DNA of 64,000 nt from Cysteiniphilum sp. JM-1 (GCF_008711525.1 NZ_VXKS01000010.1:43255-107254), one strand, 5' to 3'; counted from the first letter of the stretch, positions 50,809-60,742 are shown. The notes: a model not told the origin generated them from the letters alone. Numbers and translations are program-made.

Positions 50809-52176
50809 TTATTTTTTGGGGGAACTATGCGTATTTTCACGAAAATAGGCATGCGATAATTTAAATACTACTGGGCTTAATAACAACAATGCAATTAAGT
50901 TTGGTAGCGCCATTAAGCCATTTAAGGTATCGGCTAATAACCACACAAAATCAAGCTTTAACACCGCACCAATTGGAATTGCAATAACCCAAACTATCCG
51001 AAAAGGAATAATCGCTTTCACACCAAACAAAAATTCAACACAGCGCTCACCATAGTAGCTCCAACCCAGAATTGTCGTAAATGCAAACAAGATCAAACCA
51101 AAGGTAATTACCCAGGCGCCAAAATTTGGCATTAAGGTATTCATCGCTTCTGATGAGAGACTTGCTCCATTTAAGCCACCGCTCCACTGCCCAGATAAGA
51201 TAATGACAAGCCCTGTCATCGTGCAAATGACAATCGTATCGATAAATGTGCCAAGCATCGCAATCGTGCCTTGCTTGACTGGGCTATTGGTTTTAGCTGC
51301 AGCATGCGCAATAGGGGCAGACCCCAAGCCTGCCTCATTGGAAAACACGCCGCGCGCGACACCCATCTGAATGGCAAGCATCACACCAGCACCGGCAAAT
51401 CCACCAGTGGCAGCAATTGGACTAAATGCATAGTTAAAAATCAAAGCAAAAGCTGCTGGCAAAGCGCTAATATTTAAAACAATCGCGATAAAGCAACTGA
51501 CAAAATAGACCACTGCCATAAAAGGAACAATCTTACTGGCAACCTCGGCAATTCGCTTAATACCTCCAAGCAATACCAAGGCAACTAATAACGCAACAAA
51601 TGTTCCACTAACATAACTTGGAATATATAAGTTTTGACTCATGACATCTGCCATTGAGTTAATCTGCACCATATTACCAATACCAAACCCAGCAACAGAA
51701 CCAAATATAGCAAAAAGTATACCAAGCCAAACAAAACGTTTGCCTAAGCCGTTCTTGATGTAATACATAGGACCACCAACATAAGCCCCTTTTTGATCAA
51801 CCTCGCGAAAGTTTACCGCTAATACCGCTTCGGAATATTTCGTTGCCATTCCAACTAATGCCGTGCACCACATCCAGAATATCGCACCTGGTCCACCAAT
51901 GGCAATGGCCGTTGCAACCCCTGCAATATTACCTGTTCCAATCGTTGCCGAGAGTGCCGTCATCAAGGCTTGAAAAGGCGAGATTTCCCCTGCTTTTTCT
52001 CTCGTGTCATTTGAGTGACGTCTAAATAATAACTTAAAACCAAACCCTACTTTCCTTAGCGGCAAAAACGCTAAGCCCAACATCAAAAACAAACCAACGC
52101 CTAAGATAAGCACCAACATGTATGGACCCCATACATAACCATCAACCACTGCTACTATGTTATGAATAAATTCCAT
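50809..52176 (-). CDS. Sodium:alanine/glycine symporter, AGCS family
   Basis: 455 residues from the ATG at 52174-52176, which has GGAGG eight bases upstream; the frame extends five codons to a GTG overlapping that SD. About 10-11 transmembrane segments. Family signatures: ALSATIGTGNIAGVATAIAIGGPGAIFWMW, GKRFVWLGILFAIFG, FSNEAGLGSAPIAHAAA and WSYYGERCVEFLFG. Imports alanine or glycine with Na+ across the inner membrane. It faces tatD at a 103-base divergent gap. Confidence 0.9.
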   Translation of the reverse strand: MEFIHNIVAVVDGYVWGPYMLVLILGVGLFLMLGLAFLPLRKVGFGFKLLFRRHSNDTREKAGEISPFQALMTALSATIGTGNIAGVATAIAIGGPGAIFWMWCTALVGMATKYSEAVLAVNFREVDQKGAYVGGPMYYIKNGLGKRFVWLGILFAIFGSVAGFGIGNMVQINSMADVMSQNLYIPSYVSGTFVALLVALVLLGGIKRIAEVASKIVPFMAVVYFVSCFIAIVLNISALPAAFALIFNYAFSPIAATGGFAGAGVMLAIQMGVARGVFSNEAGLGSAPIAHAAAKTNSPVKQGTIAMLGTFIDTIVICTMTGLVIILSGQWSGGLNGASLSSEAMNTLMPNFGAWVITFGLILFAFTTILGWSYYGERCVEFLFGVKAIIPFRIVWVIAIPIGAVLKLDFVWLLADTLNGLMALPNLIALLLLSPVVFKLSHAYFRENTHSSPKK

Positions 52177-52279
52177 ATATTTTTCCTCCACTGATCATCT
52201 AGACAGTATCAAATATATCAATAAAATATGTAATAGCATCACAATATTATCTACAATTTGTAAAATAAGGGGCACTTTT

Positions 52280-53029
52280 ATGCTTACAGACAGCCATTGC
52301 CATCTTGATTTTCCTTGTTTTGATCGCATGCGCAACAATCTTTTAGATCATTGTCTTAAGCACGATATTACTCACTTTATTAATCCGTCTGTAGCTTTTA
52401 GTAACTGGCAAAGAGTCATTGATTTAAGTTTACAATACCCATCAATCACACCAGCATTGGGCTTACATCCATGCTTTGTTGAGCAGCATCAAAAGGAACA
52501 CCTTAGTGCACTGAGATCATGGCTTCTAGCGCATCACATTCCACTGGTTGGTGAAATCGGTTTAGACAAGCGCTATTTAGAGAGCTTCGATCAGCAAGTG
52601 TTCTTTTTTAATGAACAACTAGCGATTGCCCAAGATTTACAAAAACCGGTGATCATTCACAGTGTTAAAGCGCATAATGAAGTCATTGCCACATTAAAAC
52701 ATCATCATTTTACGCATGGTGGTATTATTCACGCATTCTCTGGTAGCTTTAATATTGCAAAAGCCTATTGCGACCTTGGTTTTAAACTAGGTATTGGCAG
52801 CATTTTGCATTACCCTAATAGTAAATTACCCAATGTTTTAAAACGCATCGGCATTGAAAATATCTTACTGGAAACCGATTCCCCTGATATGCCAATACCA
52901 AATAGTGGAAACAAAATAAACACACCATTATCTCTATTGCAAACACGCGACCTTTTGGTTGGCATTTTTAATCTTTCTAAAGATAAAATACATCGAATAC
53001 TGCTACAAAATGCACAACAGATTATTTAA
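52280..53029 (+). CDS. TatD-family metal-dependent hydrolase
   Basis: 249 residues with a TIM-barrel metallo-DNase fold. Metal ligands: SHCHLD at the start, GLHPCF, GEIGLDKRY (E), HSVKAHNE and a C-terminal LLETDSPDMP. TatD proteins are 3'-5' DNA exonucleases or aminoacyl-DNA deacylases; the short HSVKAH and N-terminal spacing suggest the YjjV subgroup rather than TatD itself. AAGGGGCACTTTT precedes the ATG. Confidence 0.85.
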   Translation: MLTDSHCHLDFPCFDRMRNNLLDHCLKHDITHFINPSVAFSNWQRVIDLSLQYPSITPALGLHPCFVEQHQKEHLSALRSWLLAHHIPLVGEIGLDKRYLESFDQQVFFFNEQLAIAQDLQKPVIIHSVKAHNEVIATLKHHHFTHGGIIHAFSGSFNIAKAYCDLGFKLGIGSILHYPNSKLPNVLKRIGIENILLETDSPDMPIPNSGNKINTPLSLLQTRDLLVGIFNLSKDKIHRILLQNAQQII

Positions 53030-53157
53030 AACAATCGATATCACTTATCCCAAACATTTTGCCGTTTTTATCTAGCAAAAGCCAATAATATACTACAGTG
53101 ACACCACGCTTTATGATATATTGCCACACAATGTTTTGATCAAGACGAACAACAAAT

Positions 53158-53805
53158 ATGGCTGAACAATTGGATAATAATGAGTTAGATAAAGTAAAGC
53201 TTTTATGGAAAAAATATGGCTCGAAGCTAGTGACACTAATTTGCGTTATTTTAATACTTATCATCGCTTGGCAATATTGGCAAAAAAGAAAGCTTGAAAA
53301 CAATGTGCAAGCAGCTGAGCTTTACCAAAATTTAGCCCTTATTGCTGATAATGCATCAAGCAATTCAGAGGCGATTTTAAATCAAGCACAAAACCTGATT
53401 TCACTTTATCCTAAATCAATTTATGCTGATTTTGCGCGTTTGGAAATTGCTAAGCAATCGGTTTTGAAAAATCAATTAGACCAAGCAGCAGTGAGCCTTA
53501 AGCAGGTCGCTGATAATACGCTTAACCCAAATCTTCAAGCGATTGCCAAGATTCGCCTTGCCCGCGTTGAATTAGCACAAAACAAAACAACTGATGCCAT
53601 TGCAACACTTAATAGCATCACATTGGCGGGCTTTAGTCTCTCAAGCAATATGCTATTAGGTGATGCTTATTTTGCCAACAAAGATTATGCCAAAGCGAAA
53701 ACATACTGGCAAAGCGCACTATCTCAAGCCGACAAGCCAGAGTTAGCAAATATTAAAAGCTTATTACAAATGAAAATCGATAATCTTGCTGCATTAAGCA
53801 AATGA
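53158..53805 (+). CDS. yfgM: YfgM-type TPR protein, inner-membrane ancillary SecYEG factor
   Basis: 215 residues. One membrane segment lies at about 22-41 (LVTLICVILILIIAWQYW). TPR-like repeats cover the rest (AAELYQNLALIADN, FARLEIAKQSVLKNQLDQAAVSLKQVADN, AIAKIRLARVELAQNKTTDAIATLN, GDAYFANKDYAKAKTYWQSAL). In E. coli YfgM joins PpiD at SecYEG and moderates the stress response. It precedes bamB, as in other gammaproteobacteria. Confidence 0.88.
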   Translation: MAEQLDNNELDKVKLLWKKYGSKLVTLICVILILIIAWQYWQKRKLENNVQAAELYQNLALIADNASSNSEAILNQAQNLISLYPKSIYADFARLEIAKQSVLKNQLDQAAVSLKQVADNTLNPNLQAIAKIRLARVELAQNKTTDAIATLNSITLAGFSLSSNMLLGDAYFANKDYAKAKTYWQSALSQADKPELANIKSLLQMKIDNLAALSK

Positions 53806-53819
53806 TAACGGATAAACAT

Positions 53820-54989
53820 ATGACAAAGTTAACAATCAAAAATACTAAAAAAATTATTCTAAGTACCGCACTGATTGCTGTATTTGGTGGCGCTTTAGTT
53901 GCTTGTGGTAATAAAAGTAATGACACGCCACCTAAACCACTTGTTGAATTTAAATCAAGCTTAGATGCTAAATACGTCTGGGATACCAATATCGGCAATG
54001 GCAATGATGGGCAAATTGATTTAACGCTAACACCTGCGATTGAAAATGGTGTGATCTACACATCAAGCTATGACGGATATATATCAGCGGTAAATGCAAC
54101 AACAGGCAAACGTTTATGGTCAACCGATACTAAATTGCAGTTAAGCTCAGCAGTTGCGGTTAATGGTAATGTTGCCGTTGCCGGTAGCTTGCGCGGTACA
54201 TTAGTGGCAGTGGATACGAGCTCTGGCAAAGTGCTCTGGCAAAGCGCATTACCAAGCAGCTTATTCTCAGCGCCCACTATTGTTGATAACGTCATCTACA
54301 CACAAACACATGACGGTAGCATCTCAGCATATAATCTTAAAGATGGTAAGCAACTATGGACACAAAGGATTGCCACGCCTGATTTAATGTTAGTTGGCAA
54401 CAGCTCACCTATTATTTACCAAGGCTTAGTAATTGCTGGCACTTCTTCTGGGAGTTTATGGGGCTTAAAAACAGCCACTGGTGAAAAACAATGGGATAAC
54501 CCAATTGCTTTACCTCAATCAGGATCGCCCGCTCAACAGATGGTTGATATCACTGCCACGCCTATCATTCATAATGACACGCTATATGTCGCAACATTCC
54601 AAGGCAATTTGATTAGTTTCAACACTAAACTAGGTAGCATGAACTGGCAGAAAAAAGCGTCTGTTTATCGCAATATAGCATTAGGGCAAAAGGCTATTTT
54701 TACAACTGATACTAAAGGTGACATTACCGCTTATAATCTAAAAACAGGTGACAAACTCTGGCAAGCCACTGAGCTTGAAGGACGTAAGCCATCAGCGCCT
54801 TTATATATTAATAACATGATTGCCGTGGGTGATTATGAAGGCTATATGCATATCTTTAATGCCGAAACAGGTAAGTATCTCACACGTGTTGAAATTGGTG
54901 GTGATGGTATTAGTGCTACACCTATTGCTGCGGGCAAATCGATCATTGTTCAAACCAACAGTGGCACACTTGCTGCTATCCAACTATAA
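53820..54989 (+). CDS. bamB: Outer-membrane assembly lipoprotein BamB
   Basis: About 389 residues. Lipobox LVAC with signal peptide (KKIILSTALIAVFGGALVAC) and then a beta-propeller of PQQ-like repeats, such as GVIYTSSYDGYISAVNATTGKRLWSTDT, NVIYTQTHDGSISAYNLKDGKQLW and GTLVAVDTSSGKVLWQ. Scaffold of the Bam complex that inserts outer-membrane proteins. The frame opens with an ATG at 53802 overlapping the yfgM stop (ATGA), but the ATG at 53820 places the lipid Cys at residue 29 and is preferred; the earlier start remains possible. Confidence 0.9.
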   Translation: MTKLTIKNTKKIILSTALIAVFGGALVACGNKSNDTPPKPLVEFKSSLDAKYVWDTNIGNGNDGQIDLTLTPAIENGVIYTSSYDGYISAVNATTGKRLWSTDTKLQLSSAVAVNGNVAVAGSLRGTLVAVDTSSGKVLWQSALPSSLFSAPTIVDNVIYTQTHDGSISAYNLKDGKQLWTQRIATPDLMLVGNSSPIIYQGLVIAGTSSGSLWGLKTATGEKQWDNPIALPQSGSPAQQMVDITATPIIHNDTLYVATFQGNLISFNTKLGSMNWQKKASVYRNIALGQKAIFTTDTKGDITAYNLKTGDKLWQATELEGRKPSAPLYINNMIAVGDYEGYMHIFNAETGKYLTRVEIGGDGISATPIAAGKSIIVQTNSGTLAAIQL

Positions 54990-55003
54990 AAAACATCTTG
55001 TAA

Positions 55004-56209
55004 ATGTCTAGCACAAACACTTCGCAGAAAATTGCGGCATTTATTGCTCCTTCTTTATTTATTCTGGTGCTGATGATTTCAGTGGGTCCTTTTGGCGATA
55101 CGATCTATGCACCCTCTTTGCCAAGCATTGCCGAAGCCTTTAATACACCTTATCACAATGTTCAACTAACCATTACCTTTTATCTCTTAGGCTACTCTAT
55201 TAGTCAGATATTGTATGGTCCTTTCTCCGATCGTTTTGGACGTAAACCAATTATGGTTATTGGTGCAGTTATTTTTCTTATTGGCTCAATTGTCTGCTTA
55301 ATGAGTCCAAACATTACCATATTGATTTTTGCACGTTTCTTACAAGGCTTTGGTGCTTGTGCTGGAGCAGTCATTTCTAGTGCCGCCGTACGCGATGCAT
55401 TTTCCTTAAAAGATCAAGGCAAAGTATTTGCTAAAATGAATGCTGCCTTTGCAATTGCACCTGGTGCTGGTGCGATTGTTGGGACTTTTATCTCATGGCA
55501 AACCAATTTTATCGTGTTATTTGTTTTAGCTATTATTCTACTTATTGCCGTGATTTTTCTCTTTCCTGAGACACTACGTCAAAAGAACTATGGTGCGACT
55601 CGTCCCAAGAAGCTCGTTATTAACTATTTTAAGTTATATCAAGCGCGCGGTTATTTTGTTTATCTCTGCTTATTGGGACTTAATATCGGCATGGTCTATG
55701 CCTGTTTGGTTGAAGCGCCAGGCATTGTCATTAACATACTACACTTAGACAAAATCTGGTTCATCGTCATTGCTGCGGGGATTGTACTGGCATTTATGAT
55801 TGGCTCGGTATTATGCACTTACTTGGTACATAAGATTAGTCAAAATGGAATCCTACTCATTGGCATGATTATTAGTCTTATAGGTGCAATTATGCTCTTG
55901 TGTTTTATGTCACTTGACATCGTTCATTTATACAGTTTATTAACACCAGTGATCATTCTTTTTACTGGGATATCCTTTGTGATTCCAATCGCCACCGCCA
56001 AGGCACTTGCTCCATTTACCCTAACAGCGGGATCTGCGTCAGCAATGATGGGCTTTTTTCAAATGGGTGCAGCTTCACTTATCACAGCAATTGTAACGGT
56101 ATTACCCTTTAGCGATATATTGTCAATGCCGATTGCTTTTACCTTTCTTTCAAGCTTAAGCATCATTATTTTAGTCATTTATATGTTGTGGCTTAAAAGG
56201 GTAAATTGA
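55004..56209 (+). CDS. Bcr/CflA-family MFS multidrug transporter
   Basis: 401 residues, 12 transmembrane segments. TM1 region GPFGDTIYAPSLPSIAEAF, the loop 2-3 motif GPFSDRFGRKPIMVIGAVIFLIGS, and ARFLQGFGACAGAVISSAAVRDAF match the DHA1 Bcr/CflA subfamily. Secondary exporters of this group move bicyclomycin, chloramphenicol, sulfonamides or cysteine. The substrate is unknown. It starts 14 bases after bamB. Convergent with a second family member. Confidence 0.87.
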   Translation: MSSTNTSQKIAAFIAPSLFILVLMISVGPFGDTIYAPSLPSIAEAFNTPYHNVQLTITFYLLGYSISQILYGPFSDRFGRKPIMVIGAVIFLIGSIVCLMSPNITILIFARFLQGFGACAGAVISSAAVRDAFSLKDQGKVFAKMNAAFAIAPGAGAIVGTFISWQTNFIVLFVLAIILLIAVIFLFPETLRQKNYGATRPKKLVINYFKLYQARGYFVYLCLLGLNIGMVYACLVEAPGIVINILHLDKIWFIVIAAGIVLAFMIGSVLCTYLVHKISQNGILLIGMIISLIGAIMLLCFMSLDIVHLYSLLTPVIILFTGISFVIPIATAKALAPFTLTAGSASAMMGFFQMGAASLITAIVTVLPFSDILSMPIAFTFLSSLSIIILVIYMLWLKRVN

Positions 56210-56211
56210 AT

Positions 56212-57423
56212 TTATAGGCTTGAGCGTTGCAAAATGAAAAAAGAGATTAACGCTAACAGTAATCCGATCATGCCAGTAACGCCAAGCTCATAAACCGTAT
56301 CTAAGACATGCCAAGCACCTAGCGCGGTAAATACAAAGCCACCAATAATCTGAATGAAGCTAAAGATCGCGATTGTTGTGCCTTTATATTCTGGGTAAAC
56401 GGATGTTGCAATGGCAATCATATTGGGATAAACCCAAAGATAGACAAGCCAAAACACAGATAGACAGATAATATCAGTAATATAAGTACTGGTATTCGAT
56501 GATAAGGTCACACCAATCATGCTAATAAACATGACAATGAGTGCCACTTTAACCAACGTCATCATCGTATATTTTTTAAGAAGTATACTATTCAACCATG
56601 CACCAATGAGCATACATAAAATAACTAATGCAATAACCCAACCAAATGCTGCAACCGGCATATGGTAAACTTGAACAAAAATATAAGGGTAAGTTAAAAG
56701 CACACTAGCAACAACACCATAAACAAAAAACATCACTAACGTAGCACTTAGAAAACGTATATTAAACATGATTTTTATGACTTGTGCGATATTTATTTTT
56801 ATATGTGAAGTAGTTGATTTAATGGCATTTCTGCCAATAATCAATCCAAAACCTACGATTAACGCAATGATCAAAGCATACCAAAACATAAAGCTAACGA
56901 CACTATGCCATCCTTGGTATTGCATTAAGTAGCCTGAGATCACCGGAGAAATTGATACAGTAAATACTGAAAATGCAATAAGAAGCGCATAGATTTTTGA
57001 AAAAGCTTTGCCTTGAAAAGAGTCCGCAACAATGACACGTGCTAACACAGCCGCCATACCAGCGCCAATGCCTTGTAAAATCCGTCCAACAAGCATCCAC
57101 TCGATAGTGTGCTCAACGTGGCACAAAGCACTGCCGAGCATCGTAATAAGTAAGCCTAGAATTAATATGCGCACACGCCCAAAGCGATCAGATAGCACAC
57201 CTGAAATAAGTTGTGAAATTGCACTACCCAACAGGAAAAATGCTACCGTATACTGCACCATTTCTTTTGATGTATTTAATGCTTTATCCAAATAAGGCAA
57301 TACCGGCAAATAGATATCCATCATTGCTTGCGGATATGCCAGAATAAATCCAGCAGCAACAAATAAAGTAATTAATATCGCTTTACTTGGCTTGGTTGTT
57401 ATTGGCGATTTCTCTATTCCCAT
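56212..57423 (-). CDS. Bcr/CflA-family MFS multidrug transporter
   Basis: 403 residues from ATG 57421-57423; the frame also opens at 57468 but has no RBS there and would add 15 residues. Family features: YPQAMMDIYLPVLPYLDKALN, loop motif SGVLSDRFGRVRILILGLLITM, and VGRILQGIGAGMAAVLARVIVADSF. Twelve hydrophobic segments. It is two bases from the convergent paralogue. Gene pair similarity is confined to motifs, so they are not a recent duplication. Confidence 0.85.
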   Translation of the reverse strand: MGIEKSPITTKPSKAILITLFVAAGFILAYPQAMMDIYLPVLPYLDKALNTSKEMVQYTVAFFLLGSAISQLISGVLSDRFGRVRILILGLLITMLGSALCHVEHTIEWMLVGRILQGIGAGMAAVLARVIVADSFQGKAFSKIYALLIAFSVFTVSISPVISGYLMQYQGWHSVVSFMFWYALIIALIVGFGLIIGRNAIKSTTSHIKINIAQVIKIMFNIRFLSATLVMFFVYGVVASVLLTYPYIFVQVYHMPVAAFGWVIALVILCMLIGAWLNSILLKKYTMMTLVKVALIVMFISMIGVTLSSNTSTYITDIICLSVFWLVYLWVYPNMIAIATSVYPEYKGTTIAIFSFIQIIGGFVFTALGAWHVLDTVYELGVTGMIGLLLALISFFILQRSSL

Positions 57424-57492
57424 GATCTTTTGATATCCATTTATTATTCTTACATTATCAGCCGTCATTATAGTTAAAACTTGAAGAAAAGC

Positions 57493-59457
57493 TTATCTCT
57501 TTTTAAAAGTTCTTATATTAAACCTTAAGGGATGCAATCCCTCTATAAGATAACTTGGCATTGACGCTTGGGATCCATTACTCATCAATTGACCTAATAT
57601 CTTAGCGCCATACATCATTGAGCATAATCCTTTTGAACCAAACCCCGTTAATAGATAAAGCCCAGAGAGGTACTCTATCTGAGGCAATGCTTTTAAAATA
57701 ACACCCTTTTGTAAACGTTGATAATATTGCCCAATGAACTTCACGTTATCAGCAATGGCACCTATCATCGGCACATGATCAGCAGTGACACAGCGCAATG
57801 ACACACGTCCCAAGATAATTTTCATATCTACTGACGGATCAATAACATGACCTAGCTGTGCTAAGTTAACATTGTGGTCACTCTCACGCACTTCAGTCAT
57901 TAAATCATTATTATCACGAAACGTCGCACCAATAAGCTGTTTATCATTAACGCTTGGCAAAATATAGCCTTTATCAAGTATGATTGTTTTATTATTTAAT
58001 AATTTGTGTACTTGAGTAATTTGTCCATATGACGGATAAACCTCTATATGTTTAAAAGCATCAAAATCTTTTATAAGAGAGGCATTGCCAGCAAACACCA
58101 CTGCATTGTATGCTAACGATCTTCTGTGATTTTTTTTGTTATCAGTAAAGCTCAGCTGCCATGCATTATCTGATCTGACAAACTTATCTAAACGATGCGA
58201 TAAAAACAAGTTTACATTTTTGCTACTACGAATGAGACTCTGACATAACGAATAAGGATTAACCATCATTGCCGTTGGGTAATAAGCACAGCTTGATGAA
58301 ATATCACAGCCTGCTATTTCAGAAGCTGTTGCTGCATCAACGATTTGCAGCAAACCATGAAGAAAACCACGCTTTTTAATAATATTATCAAAACGCAACT
58401 GTGTTTTGTTATCGCTTAATAACTCCAAAGCACCACATTCTCTAAAATCAATCTCGCTGTTATGCTTCAAAATATAGTCTCTGGTATGCACAAAGCCTTG
58501 GGTATGAAAGCTATCAGAGATATTAGCATCGGCTGTAATATAAGGCTTCAATATCCCATAAGGATTACCTGAGGCACCTTGCGCAATATCATCATATTGA
58601 TCAAATAGATCAATTTCAAAGCCTAATTGGCTTAGCTCATAGGCTAGCGCGCACCCCGCCATACCTGCACCAATAATTGCAACTTTCTGCTTTTTACTTA
58701 GTGTTAATTGCGGCTTGGCAAAATACGGTTTAATCTTGGTTTGCGCTAACTTTTGAGTGTCTTTAACAACAGCACAAATCATTTCACGTTTATGACCAAA
58801 GCCTTTTCGTTTTTTGACTTCAAAACCTTGAGCTTCGAGCGCTCGTTTAACAAAACCCGCTGCAGTAAAGGTAGACAAGCTTGTTTTGCCATGGCTTAAA
58901 CGATAAATTTCTTTAAATAAATCATCCGACCACATATCAGGATTCTTAGCCGGGGCAAAGCCATCTAAAAACCAAGCATCAACACTGATATCAATTGCTG
59001 CCAAAGCATTTACTGCATCATCGATTAATAAGGTTAAATTGATATTTTCAGTGATATTTAAAGATGTTGCACCAATATAAAAGTCATTTGGATAAAGCTG
59101 AAGTAATTGATCAGCTTGGGGTTTAAGCTCGTGCCATATAGCTAATGCTTTCTCTAAATCACTATAAGTTAATGGATATTTCTCACAGCTTATAAAGCTT
59201 AATTTAGCCGTTTTAGGTGCGCATTTATCCCAAAGATTTAGCGTTGCAAGGAAGTTTAACCCCGTACCAAAACCTGTCTCAGCAATCACGAAATGTGCAT
59301 TTTGATCAAGATTTTCAAATCTTTTTTTCAGCTGATTCCCATCTAAAAAAACATATTCACTCTCGGCAAGCCCATTCTGTTTTGAAAAATAAACATCCGC
59401 AAATTTATCTGAGAATGGCTCGCCTGAGTCTTGCCATTTGAGCTTTGCATGTTGCAA
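57493..59457 (-). CDS. mnmC: Bifunctional tRNA mnm5s2U biosynthesis protein MnmC
   Basis: 654 residues; E. coli has 668. N-terminal methyltransferase MnmC2 (1-240): FVIAETGFGTGLNFLATL and DAWFLDGFAPAKNPDMWSDDLF. The C-terminal FAD-dependent oxidase MnmC1 begins at about 262: VAIIGAGMAGCALAYELSQLGFEIDLFD, GASGNPYGILKP and LTGFGSKGLCSMMYGAKIL. It converts cmnm5U34 via nm5U34 to mnm5U34 in tRNA. Thioesterase gene ends just upstream of it on the same strand. Confidence 0.94.
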   Translation of the reverse strand: MQHAKLKWQDSGEPFSDKFADVYFSKQNGLAESEYVFLDGNQLKKRFENLDQNAHFVIAETGFGTGLNFLATLNLWDKCAPKTAKLSFISCEKYPLTYSDLEKALAIWHELKPQADQLLQLYPNDFYIGATSLNITENINLTLLIDDAVNALAAIDISVDAWFLDGFAPAKNPDMWSDDLFKEIYRLSHGKTSLSTFTAAGFVKRALEAQGFEVKKRKGFGHKREMICAVVKDTQKLAQTKIKPYFAKPQLTLSKKQKVAIIGAGMAGCALAYELSQLGFEIDLFDQYDDIAQGASGNPYGILKPYITADANISDSFHTQGFVHTRDYILKHNSEIDFRECGALELLSDNKTQLRFDNIIKKRGFLHGLLQIVDAATASEIAGCDISSSCAYYPTAMMVNPYSLCQSLIRSSKNVNLFLSHRLDKFVRSDNAWQLSFTDNKKNHRRSLAYNAVVFAGNASLIKDFDAFKHIEVYPSYGQITQVHKLLNNKTIILDKGYILPSVNDKQLIGATFRDNNDLMTEVRESDHNVNLAQLGHVIDPSVDMKIILGRVSLRCVTADHVPMIGAIADNVKFIGQYYQRLQKGVILKALPQIEYLSGLYLLTGFGSKGLCSMMYGAKILGQLMSNGSQASMPSYLIEGLHPLRFNIRTFKKR

Positions 59458-59458
59458 A

Positions 59459-59881
59459 TTATCGATCCTTGACAGCCATTGTTAAACGATTGATCGATAT
59501 CAAACGACCCTTTTCATCAATAATTTCAATCGCCCATACATGGGTTGTCCGCCCTATATGATGTGGATAGGCTTTAGCCGTTAACACACCTTCTGTTGCC
59601 GGACGAATATGGTTGGTATTGATATCCAAACCAACACAATATTGTTTTGTCAGATCAACGGCATAATTCGCGGCAGTGCTGCCAACGGTTTCTGCAATAC
59701 CACAAGAAACGCCACCATTCATTATCCCAATTGGCTGCTTGTGCTTTTTTTGCAGTGGCATTTCAGCTAATAAATAATCATCACCTAACTCAGTAAAACG
59801 AATACCTAAAGTATCCGAGAATAAACCAGCTCCTCGCTCATTCATTTGCTCTAGTGTTACAGGTGTTTTCCAAATGCTCAT
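59459..59881 (-). CDS. PaaI/YdiI-type hotdog thioesterase
   Basis: About 140 residues from ATG 59879-59881, which has AAGGAG seven bases upstream; the longest frame starts ten codons earlier without an RBS. Hotdog motif: MPLQKKHKQPIGIMNGGVSCGIAETVGSTAA with the catalytic Glu in AET. Likely hydrolyses an acyl-CoA or DHNA-CoA (MenI-like); substrate unassigned. The stop lies two bases before mnmC, suggesting co-transcription. Confidence 0.85.
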   Translation of the reverse strand: MSIWKTPVTLEQMNERGAGLFSDTLGIRFTELGDDYLLAEMPLQKKHKQPIGIMNGGVSCGIAETVGSTAANYAVDLTKQYCVGLDINTNHIRPATEGVLTAKAYPHHIGRTTHVWAIEIIDEKGRLISINRLTMAVKDR

Positions 59882-59940
59882 GTTTTTTCTCCTTATTATT
59901 AATATGCGCAAGCATATTAATCATGCAGTCTGCTTAATTT

Positions 59941-59993
59941 CGAGAGACACTGTCTCTCGTTTTTAGTTAATTGTGCGACAATGTCGCACAATT
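59941..59993. repeat. Two adjacent odd palindromes between rnfH and the thioesterase gene
   Basis: First: CGAGAGACACTGTCTCTCG at 59941-59959, 9-bp arms round one base. Second: 12-bp arms round one base at 59969-59993, inner arms TTGTGCGACA and TGTCGCACAA. On the plus strand the first is followed by TTTTTAG like a terminator, but no plus-strand gene precedes it. They may be operators or terminators; two distinct dyads in 53 bases is unusual. Confidence 0.8.
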
Positions 59994-59999
59994 TAAAAT

Positions 60000-60302
60000 T
60001 TAAGCCCCAAACAGTTTTAATCCATCTTTTTTGCGCTTTTCTTCAGCGCGAATTCTTCTAGCATCTTTGGGGTCAATGATGAGTTTTCTATAAATTTCAA
60101 TACGATCATCAGGTTTTACAATATGATCAAGTGTCACAACTTCACTATAAATGCCTATTGATTGCGTCATTAGATCAATCTCAGGAAAATCACTTAATAC
60201 CCCACTTTGTGTAATCACATCTTTGACAGAGGTATTTTCATCACACTCAAGTTGATATAGCTTTTGCGCTTGAGGGCTGGCATAAATCACTTCTACTTTC
60301 AT
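60000..60302 (-). CDS. rnfH: RnfH/RatB-family ubiquitin-like-fold protein
   Basis: 100 residues. KVEVIYASPQAQKLYQLECDENTSVKDVITQSGVLSDFPEIDL and DRIEIYRKLIIDPKDARRIRAEEK are the UPF0125/RnfH signatures (beta-grasp fold). Function unproven. Its start overlaps the ratA stop by four bases, the conserved RatA-RatB pairing next to smpB. Confidence 0.9.
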   Translation of the reverse strand: MKVEVIYASPQAQKLYQLECDENTSVKDVITQSGVLSDFPEIDLMTQSIGIYSEVVTLDHIVKPDDRIEIYRKLIIDPKDARRIRAEEKRKKDGLKLFGA

Positions 60303-60742
60303 ATAGCTTCTGCTCCATACACGGTTTTCGCGCGCTTACAAAAAGCATCAAGCATCGTATTAGCCAACGTATTAAAAACAACACCTAATGCTAATGCCAT
60401 GACTTTGGAGGAAAATTCAAACTCTAAATCAAGTGTTATCTTACAAGCTTTGTCATTTAAAGGAATAAAATGCCACACGCCTAATAAACGCTTAAAGGGA
60501 CCTTTGATTAATCGTATCTTAATCTCTTTACCTGAAATCATGTCATTATGCGTGCCAAAATCAATCTTAACGCCACCTTTGGCAATTTTGAGTGTCGCCT
60601 CAGCTTCGGTTTCGGTATGCATGTGCACTTCTACTGCTTGGCACATAGGTAAAAATTGAGGATATTTATCAATATCATTTACAAGGTCATACATCTCTTT
60701 AGCACTGTATTCAACCAATGCCGTTCGATGAATTGTTGTCAT
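60299..60742 (-). CDS. ratA: RatA/Coq10-type START-domain protein
   Basis: 147 residues. Polyketide-cyclase/START fold: TTIHRTALVEYSAKEMYDLVNDIDKYPQFLPMC, RLIKGPFKRLLGVWHFIPL and LEFEFSSKVMALALGVVFNTLANTMLDAFCKRA. E. coli RatA binds 50S and blocks subunit association; related proteins carry ubiquinone. Divergent from smpB. Confidence 0.9.
   Translation of the reverse strand: MTTIHRTALVEYSAKEMYDLVNDIDKYPQFLPMCQAVEVHMHTETEAEATLKIAKGGVKIDFGTHNDMISGKEIKIRLIKGPFKRLLGVWHFIPLNDKACKITLDLEFEFSSKVMALALGVVFNTLANTMLDAFCKRAKTVYGAEAI

Noticed and set aside
55004..57423. Recent tandem duplication of Bcr/CflA exporters
   Set aside because: The two genes are convergent and their proteins share family motifs but differ widely elsewhere, so they are old paralogues.
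60299..60742. RatA as a toxin of a RatA-RatB toxin-antitoxin pair
   Set aside because: The pair is near-universal beside smpB and fits a ribosome/quinone-related START protein; a real toxin-antitoxin function is not supported by sequence.
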